A stretch of DNA of 60,219 nt. Origin: a bacterium. GTDB lineage: Bacteria > Zhuqueibacterota > QNDG01 > JAFGCO01. The position numbers were made by a program, and so were the translations under genes. Every line of letters begins with the position of its first letter. Position 1 is the first letter of the stretch. Positions 1 through 8,032 of the stretch are shown piece by piece. The DNA lies in assembly GCA_016932575.1 (NCBI GenBank), contig JAFGCO010000009.1, positions 1 to 60,219 of the forward strand. Direction: 5' to 3'. The notes under the pieces are model-generated. The model worked only from the letters and a program-made list of their open reading frames with translations, was not told the origin of the DNA and did not search any database.

Positions 1-1239
1 ATCAATTTCAAGGAACCCGGCGAGAATCTGATAGCAAACGGTGATTTCACCGATGGCAAGCAGGACTGGACGTGGGAGCTTCAGGGATCGGGACAGGCGC
101 AATGGTCCGTGGACAACGGAGAGGCGCATATCGAAATCTCCAACGGCGGCGGCAATGACTATGATGTCCAGCTTCGTCAGAACTGCATTCCCCTGAATTT
201 GGGCAACTTTTATGTGTTCGAATTTGACGCCCGTGCGGACGCGACGCGTCTGATCGAGGCAAAGGTCGGGCAGGATAATTCCCCGTATATCAATTACAGC
301 AAAACCACCTATTCTCAGATCCGGCCCGTAAATTCTCATTTCTCATATGAATTCGAAATGGAAGACGCATCCGATTTCAATGCCCGTGTTGTGTTCAATA
401 TGGGGAATTCAGAAACGGATGTTTATCTTGATAACATTTCACTGAAACAAAAAGTGGCTCAATGGGCTTACAAGGATGCTGATAATACCATTCCCGGCAC
501 GATTCAATGCGAAGAATATGATTACGGCGGTGAAGGCATGGCTTATCATGACAATACCCCCCAGGAGGGCGACAGAAACTTCAGACCCGGGGAAAATGTG
601 GATGTGGAAATATGTGAAGACGAAGATGGCGGTTACAATATAGGCTGGACAGAAGACGGTGAATGGCTCGAATATACGGTCAGCGCCGAATCCGGCACTT
701 ATGATATTGAATGTCGGACCACCTCGGATTTTGAGGGAGGCAATTTGAAAGTTATTTTGGATGATCAAACACTGACATCATTCTTTATGCCGAATACGGG
801 AGGATGGAACAATTGGGAAACACTGGTCCATTCCGGAATCGTAATCTACGGCGGACAAAATCTGGTTTTGCGGTTGGAAATTATTGGTGGTTATTACAAT
901 TTAAACTGGATTAAATTTAACCGGACCGGCAGCGGCATCGAAGCCGAAAATTTCCAGCCCCATGATTATGCGCTGTATCAAAACAATCCCAATCCTTTCA
1001 ATCCTGAAACAGAAATCAGCTATGAGCTGGCCGAGTACAGTCAAGTGCGGATTCAGATATATAATGTGACGGGAAAACACGTAAAAACCCTGGTCGATCA
1101 AAAACAGAAGCCGGGCTTTCATCGTATTCAATGGGACGGCCGGGATAAAACCGGCTGCCGTGTGGAATCCGGAATTTATCTCATCCGAATGATCTCCGGA
1201 AAACACCGGTTCAACCGTAAAATTATGATGATCAAATAG
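1..1239 (+). CDS. C-terminal part of a secreted carbohydrate-binding protein (CBM4/9-like, CBM6-like, sorting domain); 5' end outside window
   Basis: The frame is open from base 1, so the gene starts upstream of the window; the GTG at 109 is internal. About 412 residues are visible. The first ~125 resemble a CBM4/9-type jelly roll (an N-terminal GDF segment and W-rich strands). Residues ~130-270 resemble CBM6/CBM35 (IQCEEYDYGG near the start, then GWTEDGEWLEYTV and a NLNWIKF ending). The last ~85 form the FlgD/T9SS-like sorting domain, with NNPNPFNPETEISYEL and a GIYLIRM strand, ending in a basic residue. Family knowledge says such tails direct export across the outer membrane. A catalytic domain may lie upstream, as CBM pairs usually accompany a glycoside hydrolase; that is inference. 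The next gene starts 48 bp downstream on the same strand, so the two may be co-transcribed. Confidence 0.85.
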   Translation: MNFKEPGENLIANGDFTDGKQDWTWELQGSGQAQWSVDNGEAHIEISNGGGNDYDVQLRQNCIPLNLGNFYVFEFDARADATRLIEAKVGQDNSPYINYSKTTYSQIRPVNSHFSYEFEMEDASDFNARVVFNMGNSETDVYLDNISLKQKVAQWAYKDADNTIPGTIQCEEYDYGGEGMAYHDNTPQEGDRNFRPGENVDVEICEDEDGGYNIGWTEDGEWLEYTVSAESGTYDIECRTTSDFEGGNLKVILDDQTLTSFFMPNTGGWNNWETLVHSGIVIYGGQNLVLRLEIIGGYYNLNWIKFNRTGSGIEAENFQPHDYALYQNNPNPFNPETEISYELAEYSQVRIQIYNVTGKHVKTLVDQKQKPGFHRIQWDGRDKTGCRVESGIYLIRMISGKHRFNRKIMMIK

Positions 1240-1287
1240 AGACAGAAATTGAATATAACCCGATATCGACTTTTAAGGGAGTCCGAT

Positions 1288-3540
1288 ATGCGAATCGCAA
1301 TGTTGTGTTTATGCGCCTGTTCAAACCTGCTATTCTCACAAATCATCGCGGATCATACCTGTACGGATATCACACAAATTCCGCAGTCGGCAATTGAAAG
1401 TGCCAAAGCCACACTGCATATCGCTTATGGCCATACCTCCCACGGCAGCCAGATCACGGACGGCATGCGGGGCTTGATTGAATTTGCCAATAACGGCGGC
1501 AGAAGACTTACTTTGCCGGACAATATTTTTGCCTTCAATAACGGCGGGCAAAACAGTGCCCTCGATCTGGAAGAAGGAGACGGTTATGGAGACGGATGGA
1601 TGGATCATGACTGCGGCTATTATCCCAACTGGGTACAGGAAACCCGTGAATATCTGGATGATGCATCCCATTCGGATGTGAATGTCATTATGTGGTCCTG
1701 GTGCGGCCAGGCTTCCGGCTACTCTGAAGAGCAGATGAACACCCGGTATCTTCAGCCCATGTCTGTGCTCGAACAGGAATATCCGGATGTGGCTTTTGTT
1801 TATATGACAGGCCATGCGGACGGCAGCGGCCTTTCCGGAACCCTGCATCAGCGCAATCAGCAAATCCGCAGCTATTGTGAACAGAACGGAAAAGTATTGT
1901 TCGACTTTTATGATATCGAATGTTATGATCCGGACGGTATTTATTATGGCGACCGGAATGTGGACGATGCCTGCAACTATGACGGGGGCAACTGGGCAAT
2001 CGGCTGGCAGAATTCGCATACGCAGGGAATCGACTGGTATTCATGCGGCGCCGCACACAGCCAGCCGCTCAACGCCAATCAAAAAGCCTATGCGGTCTGG
2101 TGGCTCTGGGCACGTCTGTCGGGCTGGAGCGGTCCTTCTCTGGACAGCACTGCTCCCACGGTTCCGGAAGGCTTAATCGCCAATTGTATGAGTGAAATCC
2201 GGATTGATTTGTCCTGGCAGGCGGCTTCGGATGCTGAGTCCGGAATCTCCGGTTACCGTATATACCGTCAGGGAAATGTTATAGCGGTGACATCGTTAAC
2301 AACCTATTCAGATACCACCTGTGTTCCCGGTCAATCCTTCACGTACCGGGTGAGTGCAGTCAATGGCGCCGGACTCGAATCGGATTTCAGCGATCCGGTT
2401 ACAGCAACGACACCATCTGACACAATGCCTCCATCAGTGCCTGCCGGACTGACCGCCATTCCCGTCTCCTCCGGTAACATTGATTTGTCATGGGAAGCTT
2501 CTGCCGACAATACCGGAGTAACGGGATACTGTGTGTATCGGGACGGTATCGAAATCATACAAACAACCCAGACTTTTTACTCGGATGCATCTCTGTTACC
2601 CGCGACAAGCTATTCATATCAGGTGGAAGCAGTCGACGCTGCCGGCAATCCATCCGGAATGTCGGCAGCTGTGAGCGCCACAACCCTCGATCCATCACAG
2701 GCGATAAATTCAATTCATCTGGAAACACAGGAAGAAGTCGATGACAGCTTTATTTTCTCAGATGATCCCGGAAGCAACTATGGCAATGAGGAATATGTCG
2801 GCCAAATTGATCGTTTTCTCATCAGATTTAATCTGCCCCCGGAAATCATGGGAAAACAGATTCTCAGCGCTAAAATCGGTTTTTATGTCTGGAACCAGCA
2901 AGATTATCGCGAAGGCGATGTGTTAAAAATATACTGTATCGAACGGTCCTGGAATGAAAACAGCGTCACCTGGACAAATGCCCGCGATACAGAGACATGG
3001 CAAACACCGGGCGGTGATTATGATTTTGATGACTGCATTACAGAAATTTCGCATCAACCCGGAGCGGACCACACATTTTATCCCGAGGTGGATATCACGG
3101 CTGTCGTCCAGAAATGGGCAGACGGATTACGTTCGAATCACGGTCTGCTGATCATCAATCCGGGACAGACACAGATCGGATTCAAGGCCTCCGAGTATAG
3201 CGAACATCAACGGCCGTATCTGAATATCAGTTATACGGACAAAACAGCGACACGGATTAAAGCGACAGATTATGCAGGGGATTTCAGACTTGATCAAAAT
3301 TACCCGAATCCGTTCAATCCGCAAACACATATCCGGTTTCAAATCCCGAAAGACACATCCGTAGAACTCGCGGTATTTGATATGCGGGGCAGAAAAGTAC
3401 AGACGCTGGTTTCGGGGAAAATGCCACAGGGTATGCATGACGTGTTATTTGAGGCCGGTCATCAGCCGAGCGGAATTTATATCATCGTTATGAAATCGGA
3501 ATCGTTTCTATTTGTTCGGAAGGTGACCTTTTTAAAATAA
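1288..3540 (+). CDS. Secreted multidomain protein: SGNH-like N-terminal domain, two FN3, DNRLRE/CBM96-type domain, sorting domain
   Basis: I chose the ATG at 1288 (750 residues) because AAGGGAG at 1275-1281 is well spaced and a signal peptide (MRIAMLCLCACSNLLFSQ) follows. A TTG at 1249 in the same frame has neither. Residues ~20-280 form a conserved-looking domain with HTSHGS near the start, WSWCGQ, a TGHAD block and a late AHSQPLN; the arrangement is reminiscent of SGNH-type esterases, but the usual GDS motif is absent, so activity is uncertain. Two fibronectin type III domains follow, then a DNRLRE/CBM96-like sandwich (FLIRFNLP, SWNENSVTWTNA), then the NYPNPFNPQTHIRFQIP sorting domain. Role: probably extracellular polysaccharide binding or de-esterification (inference). 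Confidence 0.85.
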   Translation: MRIAMLCLCACSNLLFSQIIADHTCTDITQIPQSAIESAKATLHIAYGHTSHGSQITDGMRGLIEFANNGGRRLTLPDNIFAFNNGGQNSALDLEEGDGYGDGWMDHDCGYYPNWVQETREYLDDASHSDVNVIMWSWCGQASGYSEEQMNTRYLQPMSVLEQEYPDVAFVYMTGHADGSGLSGTLHQRNQQIRSYCEQNGKVLFDFYDIECYDPDGIYYGDRNVDDACNYDGGNWAIGWQNSHTQGIDWYSCGAAHSQPLNANQKAYAVWWLWARLSGWSGPSLDSTAPTVPEGLIANCMSEIRIDLSWQAASDAESGISGYRIYRQGNVIAVTSLTTYSDTTCVPGQSFTYRVSAVNGAGLESDFSDPVTATTPSDTMPPSVPAGLTAIPVSSGNIDLSWEASADNTGVTGYCVYRDGIEIIQTTQTFYSDASLLPATSYSYQVEAVDAAGNPSGMSAAVSATTLDPSQAINSIHLETQEEVDDSFIFSDDPGSNYGNEEYVGQIDRFLIRFNLPPEIMGKQILSAKIGFYVWNQQDYREGDVLKIYCIERSWNENSVTWTNARDTETWQTPGGDYDFDDCITEISHQPGADHTFYPEVDITAVVQKWADGLRSNHGLLIINPGQTQIGFKASEYSEHQRPYLNISYTDKTATRIKATDYAGDFRLDQNYPNPFNPQTHIRFQIPKDTSVELAVFDMRGRKVQTLVSGKMPQGMHDVLFEAGHQPSGIYIIVMKSESFLFVRKVTFLK

Positions 3541-3633
3541 GGAGTAATTCAAATACCGATAAATGGCTAAAGCCTTAACTCCCTTTTCATTTCTAAGCTG
3601 TCATCTAATCGCTTCAATTCACTTTCTTTGACA

Positions 3634-3840
3634 GTTGGTTTTGTTTCTTGTTTCTTGATTCTTGTTTCTTGATTCTTGTTTCTTGATTCTTGTTTCTTTT
3701 TCTCTCCGTTTCTCCGTCTCTCCGATTCACCGTTTCAGCTTCTCAACCAGTGACTCTATGACTCAAGGACTCAATGACTCTTTTGATTCTTGATTCCTGA
3801 ATCTTGTTTCTTGTGACTCTACGACTCAAGGACTCTTTTA
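3634..3840. repeat. Composite low-complexity intergenic repeat (TTCTTG and GACTC modules)
   Basis: This T/C-rich stretch lies between two convergent genes. It is built from TTTCTTGATTCTTG units, a CTCTCCGTTTCTCCGTCTC segment, and two GACTC-rich blocks (3751-3784 and 3815-3838). The 28 bases at 3802-3829 recur at 4683-4710 with one difference. Nothing in it looks coding. It belongs to a dispersed family with further copies at 4440-4766 and 27483-27565. Confidence 0.75.
3651..3692. repeat. Tandem repeat, three perfect copies of a 14-mer
   Basis: TTTCTTGATTCTTG occurs three times head to tail at 3651-3664, 3665-3678 and 3679-3692, with partial copies on both sides. It forms the core of the composite intergenic repeat around it. 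Confidence 0.9.
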
Positions 3841-3853
3841 GCTCGGTCTTCCC

Positions 3854-4270
3854 CTACAATCCCTTTCCTGTGGCCGTCATCACCAGCTTGCCGTGCTTCA
3901 CACCTTTCACACTGATCAAATGGTCCGCAATATGCTGAATGTCACTTGCTTTTCCCCGGACTGCCAATACTTCCAGGCAGTTGTAATGATCCAGATGCAC
4001 ATGCATGGCGGACAGCACGGTTTCATGATGATCGTGCTGCTGAGAGGTTAGTTTTTCAGTCAGATCCCGCTGGTGATGATCAAATACAAGTGTAATGGTG
4101 CCGACCATTTCCTCATCGCCTTTATCCCAGGATTTTTGCACAAGCCGTTCCCTGACCAGATCCCGGACCGCCTCGGACCGGTTGGCATACCCATGCTCTG
4201 TAATGTATGCATCGAACCGCTGCAGCAGTTTGCTGTCCATCGAAATTCCAAAACGTGTGAGTGTACTCAT
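3854..4270 (-). CDS. nikR: Nickel-responsive transcriptional regulator NikR
   Basis: The protein has 138 residues, close to the usual family length. The N-terminal ribbon-helix-helix runs from [14 protein letters not shown] through the [13 protein letters not shown] helix (~residues 4-43). The C-terminal ACT-like metal domain keeps the nickel ligands: H79 in the QHDHH block, H90 and H92 in [10 protein letters not shown], and C98, equivalent to H76, H87, H89 and C95 of the E. coli protein. Family role: Ni(II)-dependent repression of nickel uptake genes by binding an inverted-repeat operator as a tetramer. No nickel transporter or nickel enzyme is adjacent, so its targets lie elsewhere or are unrecognised here. 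The gene is isolated between repeat-rich intergenic zones. Confidence 0.95.
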   Translation of the reverse strand: MSTLTRFGISMDSKLLQRFDAYITEHGYANRSEAVRDLVRERLVQKSWDKGDEEMVGTITLVFDHHQRDLTEKLTSQQHDHHETVLSAMHVHLDHYNCLEVLAVRGKASDIQHIADHLISVKGVKHGKLVMTATGKGL

Positions 4271-4439
4271 GGATAATCCCCAGAATATTAATTTCTCTTA
4301 CGAATAAATAAAATCTCGAAAAACTTAATATTTTATCCTTTGCTTTATCTGCATCACTCATTGAAATAAAACCGTAGAATCGCAAAAATCGCAATGAAAA
4401 ACAATAACATATTTTTATATTTTCAAATATGAATAACAA

Positions 4440-4766
4440 CTTTACGGTCTTTAATCCTCCTCCCTCTCCATTTATCCGTCTCCCCCAGGCTCCTTTTTCA
4501 GCCTCACGACCACTGACGCTAACAGCAGACGTCAAATCATTCAGCCAACTTAAATTATGTTTCAATATGGCATTATCATAACTATTTACATTGCAGGTTC
4601 AGATTCTTCGCTCCGCTCAGAATGACAACGAGCGGTTATTTGTATTCAACAATCTGATTTTTAATCTTTTTTCTTTATTCTCTCTTGTTTCTTGTGACTC
4701 TGCGACTCAACAACCCAAGGACTCAACATTCCCCCTATTTCCCTTATTTTTCTGTTTTCCTGCTGC
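4440..4766. repeat. Intergenic repeat zone with copies of the 3634-3840 modules
   Basis: Within the gene-free 4271-4766, bases ~4454-4518 look like a diverged copy of ~3705-3755 (CTCTCC, CCGTCTC, TTTCAGC, then an ACC..TGAC block). Bases 4683-4710 match 3802-3829 with one mismatch. A 13-mer CCCCCTATTTCCC at 4731-4743 recurs at 27483-27495. At ~4601-4625 there is an ATTCTTCGCTCCGCTCAGAAT block with short inverted ends. I see no convincing ORF here. The part next to nikR (4271-4439) is AT-rich and should hold its promoter. Confidence 0.65.
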
Positions 4767-6833
4767 TTACTCCACCACCTCCAGCGCTTCTCCGGCCGCC
4801 TTAAGAAGCGGTTTGGTTGAAACCGGTCCGCCCACAGCTGCCTGCATCCAGGCATCAGGAGTAATGGAACCCAGAGTGCACATACGTCCCATTTCCTTGC
4901 CCAGATTTTTACCCTTTAAATAATCTTCGATCTGATAGGCAATGATAAACCCCAGGGGATAATCCGGTAAATACAATCCTGCATCGATCATGTGAGAATA
5001 GACACCCAGGATGATTTCATCCTCCTGACCCATGACGGGAGCCATATATTCGTTCCACACCTCCCTGGAAATCTGAATGACCGCTTCCCTCAATTCTGCC
5101 GGCTTTGCCTTGGGATGTTCATACATCCAGTGCCAGACCCGCATATCCACGAGAGAGACCGATCCGATTTCAAAAGCGGACCAGAGCATATCCAGCACAC
5201 GGAGATGCTCATTCACGGGATTTTTCTTTGTGACACCCAAAACATCCAAATCCCGTCCCTGAAACACAAATGCAAATGCCTCGGTAAATGCGGTATTGGG
5301 CACACCTTCCAGTATAATCCAGTCAATTTTACTGATGGAAAATACCTGTTCCACATTATGACCCATCTCATGAAGCGCAATGTTATAGCCCTTGTAGGTC
5401 ATGGGTTTTCCCGGAGCAAAACGGGTGCGCAAATGAGCGTTATCCTCACGCATACGGGCACCCCACGCATGACCGGAGCCCCTGGCTGGATCCACAGTAA
5501 TCTTTCTGCCAAGATACGTCGCCATGGACCGGTCGAAGCCCAGCCTCAATAATATGTCCGGAATTCCGGCTTCAAATGTCTCAATGTTAGGATACTTTTG
5601 GCCGACGATTTTATCCAGTTTTGTTTCGGATATGGCACCTCGAGCCTTAAACCCATCATACCAGATATCGAATGGCTTCAACTGTCTTCCCAATCGATTT
5701 TCAATCAGTTTTGCGGTTCGCTTGACTTCATTAGATGTCAGGATATCAATAAATAGTGCTTCGACCTCGGATTCAGGAATCTCCCGGTCTCTCTGAAAAC
5801 GCCTGTCCATTTTCGTGGGCATGGTCGGATAAAAGGAATCCACACCTTTTTCTGCTTTGAAAATACGCAGCAATTGCTCATACCGTGTATCTGGTTCTCT
5901 TTCGGAAGAGACAGATTCTGTACTTTCAACATCCGGAATATCCTGAACGGATGCAGGAATCACGGAATTGTCCTTAAGATTCCAGTCCACTGCCGGATTA
6001 TTGATTACCATTTCAGGAATTTGCTGCTTGATAATACGATTCATAATCGTATAAATTATCTCCTGTTTTTTCAATCCATCCGGATTGGCATACTGCGCTT
6101 TCAATTCGTCGCGTAATCCCCAGTGACTGATCAGTTTCAGTCCCGGACGAAACGGGCGGTTTCCCCCCTCATCCAGTATATGATGCATAAAAATATTATA
6201 ATTGCTGATGTAGTCATCGGCCTTCACATACGCTTCATTTAATCGCTGGGAGGCATCGGCAGGAACCCGGACAGAAAATTCTTCAGTCAAACGCGCTTTC
6301 GCCCACTCTTTCCGGGACCATTTTGATCCCAGCTCCAGCCGTTTTTCAAGATCATACATAGGGAAATTTAATAACACAGTAAATGCGATCTTCGTTTTAA
6401 ACAGATCCTCATTCACATGGGCATATGGCGAATATTCGGCAAACAAATAATCCACCGGAAGCATAGGACCAATGTCAAGATGCATGGAACGCATAAAATA
6501 GCGTTCGATTCGATGCAGGTTGCCGTAAAGGCTCTCTAAATTATTATCGAATCTTTTTAAAGTCGCATCCAGCATCTCCGGATCGGCAATAAAGTTCTTT
6601 TCACAGAATCCGATAAAAGCCTCTGCATTGCCATCCCGTGATTTCCAGAATTGTGCGGTTTGCCGAACACCCTGTTCAATTCGCTGGTGGTTGGCTTCCC
6701 CATGAAGACTGATGAGTCTTTGTATTGCCTGATCAATGGTTCCCTGTTCAATAAACATCATTTGTCTGACCTCTGGCATTTGTACACACGCAAACAAAAA
6801 TAGAACGGGCAGAAGAATAAGTAAATATTTCAT
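4767..6833 (-). CDS. Lipoprotein with zinc-metallopeptidase (HEMGH) domain, function unknown
   Basis: The product has 688 residues. The N-terminus is a lipoprotein signal (LFLFAC lipobox, Cys16), so it is probably anchored in the periplasm or outer membrane. The first ~300 residues are helical and unrecognised; a Ser/Glu-rich linker lies at ~300-315. The zinc-binding HEMGH is at residues 488-492, followed about 20-25 residues later by E509 and E518 in EGVPNTAFTEAFAF, either of which could be the third ligand of a gluzincin. The layout (long helical N-half, late HExxH) resembles M3-like oligopeptidases. It could act on peptides or be a specialised envelope protease. It stands alone on the minus strand, divergent from the gene at 7166. 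Confidence 0.8.
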   Translation of the reverse strand: MKYLLILLPVLFLFACVQMPEVRQMMFIEQGTIDQAIQRLISLHGEANHQRIEQGVRQTAQFWKSRDGNAEAFIGFCEKNFIADPEMLDATLKRFDNNLESLYGNLHRIERYFMRSMHLDIGPMLPVDYLFAEYSPYAHVNEDLFKTKIAFTVLLNFPMYDLEKRLELGSKWSRKEWAKARLTEEFSVRVPADASQRLNEAYVKADDYISNYNIFMHHILDEGGNRPFRPGLKLISHWGLRDELKAQYANPDGLKKQEIIYTIMNRIIKQQIPEMVINNPAVDWNLKDNSVIPASVQDIPDVESTESVSSEREPDTRYEQLLRIFKAEKGVDSFYPTMPTKMDRRFQRDREIPESEVEALFIDILTSNEVKRTAKLIENRLGRQLKPFDIWYDGFKARGAISETKLDKIVGQKYPNIETFEAGIPDILLRLGFDRSMATYLGRKITVDPARGSGHAWGARMREDNAHLRTRFAPGKPMTYKGYNIALHEMGHNVEQVFSISKIDWIILEGVPNTAFTEAFAFVFQGRDLDVLGVTKKNPVNEHLRVLDMLWSAFEIGSVSLVDMRVWHWMYEHPKAKPAELREAVIQISREVWNEYMAPVMGQEDEIILGVYSHMIDAGLYLPDYPLGFIIAYQIEDYLKGKNLGKEMGRMCTLGSITPDAWMQAAVGGPVSTKPLLKAAGEALEVVE

Positions 6834-7165
6834 AACATCCTCCGATCACAAAATATTTCAACAGTATAAATAACATATTTGCATATTCAAAGTCAAGGAC
6901 AATCAACGCGTCTTAATGATTATTTTCTTCCATTTTTAACAACTTTCAGCCCCCATTTAACAAAATGGTCAAGTACTGATGAATAAGATATCCTAAAGGC
7001 AATAAATAAATAGGGAATATTGGATATCATCCGAAAAAATCATTGTTTTTTAAAATAAATAATATATTTTATTTGTTTTTTACTAATTTTTGTTGTAATA
7101 TGTTATAATAAACATTATATTTCAATTATTCCTGATAATAATAATATTAACATTCATTTTTATTT
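6834..7165. other. AT-rich divergent intergenic region
   Basis: This gene-free stretch separates the divergent genes at 6833 and 7166 and must carry both promoters. It is strongly AT-rich, especially 7040-7160. I see one short inverted repeat, GATATCC at 6987-6993 and GGATATC at 7022-7028, which could be chance. No RNA gene or ORF is evident. Confidence 0.5.
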
Positions 7166-8029
7166 ATGCAATACAGACAGATATGCAAATTTATTAATAT
7201 TGTCTTTATGAGTTTGATTTTTAATAGTCAGACATGCCGCTCTTCTTTTGATCATCTTTCTGCAGGATCCAGAAGTAATGCGATGGGGCTGACATTTTTT
7301 TCTGCCAGGAACAACCCTTTCGGTCATTTTTCCAATCCGGCCACTCTCGGGCAGCTGTCTTCCGCGGCCTTCGGAACCCATTACACGCGCCTGTTCGGAT
7401 TAAAGGATCTGTCGCAATCCACAGGCGCAACATGTCTGCCAATCCGTACCGGCGGCATGGGGCTGGGATTCCGGTCTTTCGGCAATGCATTGTACCAGGA
7501 AGCAATCTTCCATGGAGGCTGGGGCTTACCTGTCTATAAATCCTTATCTCTGGGTATTCTCTGCAACATCGGTCAGCTCCGCATCAGAAAATATGGTTCA
7601 AGCACGGTTTTCTGGATAAATACCGGACTCCTGTATTCCTTTTCAAAAAAAATTTTAATGGCGGCTTCAATCGCCAATCTGAACCAGGCTCGAATCGGAA
7701 AAATAAAAGATCCCCTGCCACAAACAACCTGTATAGGTATCGAGTGCCGGCCGAGAAGCGGAATCAAATGGGATCTTGAGTTATTCAAAGATGTCCGTTT
7801 TCCGCTGGAAATACGCAGTGGCCTTGAAGTGATCCCTTTCTCATTTCTGGCACTGCGATGCGGATTCACAGATCAGCCGCAGCGTATTACAACCGGCATT
7901 GGCATTCAAATCCGGAAATTAAGCGTGGATTATGCTGTTGTCTGTCATCCGGACTTGGGCCTCACTCATCATGCTTCAATAATTCTGATATTAAATCCGG
8001 AAACTCCGTCACCTTTGTGGGTTTTCTAG
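7166..8029 (+). CDS. PorV/PorQ-like (UPF0164-type) outer-membrane beta-barrel protein
   Basis: The protein has 287 residues with a hydrophobic N-terminal leader. After it comes GSRSNAMGLTFFSARNN with FSNPATLG, which matches the opening signature of PorV/PorQ/UPF0164 barrels (normally GARxxGMGxAF followed by a WNPAGLA-like block). The rest alternates short amphipathic strands. In Bacteroidota, PorV and PorQ belong to the type IX secretion apparatus; many relatives are simply outer-membrane proteins, so this is not proof of T9SS. It ends 3 bp before the HhH barrel gene, so the two are almost certainly one operon. The start is uncertain: ATG 7166 and ATG 7208 both lie in AT-rich DNA with no Shine-Dalgarno. 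Confidence 0.7.
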   Translation: MQYRQICKFINIVFMSLIFNSQTCRSSFDHLSAGSRSNAMGLTFFSARNNPFGHFSNPATLGQLSSAAFGTHYTRLFGLKDLSQSTGATCLPIRTGGMGLGFRSFGNALYQEAIFHGGWGLPVYKSLSLGILCNIGQLRIRKYGSSTVFWINTGLLYSFSKKILMAASIANLNQARIGKIKDPLPQTTCIGIECRPRSGIKWDLELFKDVRFPLEIRSGLEVIPFSFLALRCGFTDQPQRITTGIGIQIRKLSVDYAVVCHPDLGLTHHASIILILNPETPSPLWVF

Positions 8030-8032
8030 ACG

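Noticed and set aside
3651-3698. The 14-mer tandem repeat as a CRISPR array.
   Set aside because: Units are 14 bp, contiguous with no spacers, and no cas genes are present.
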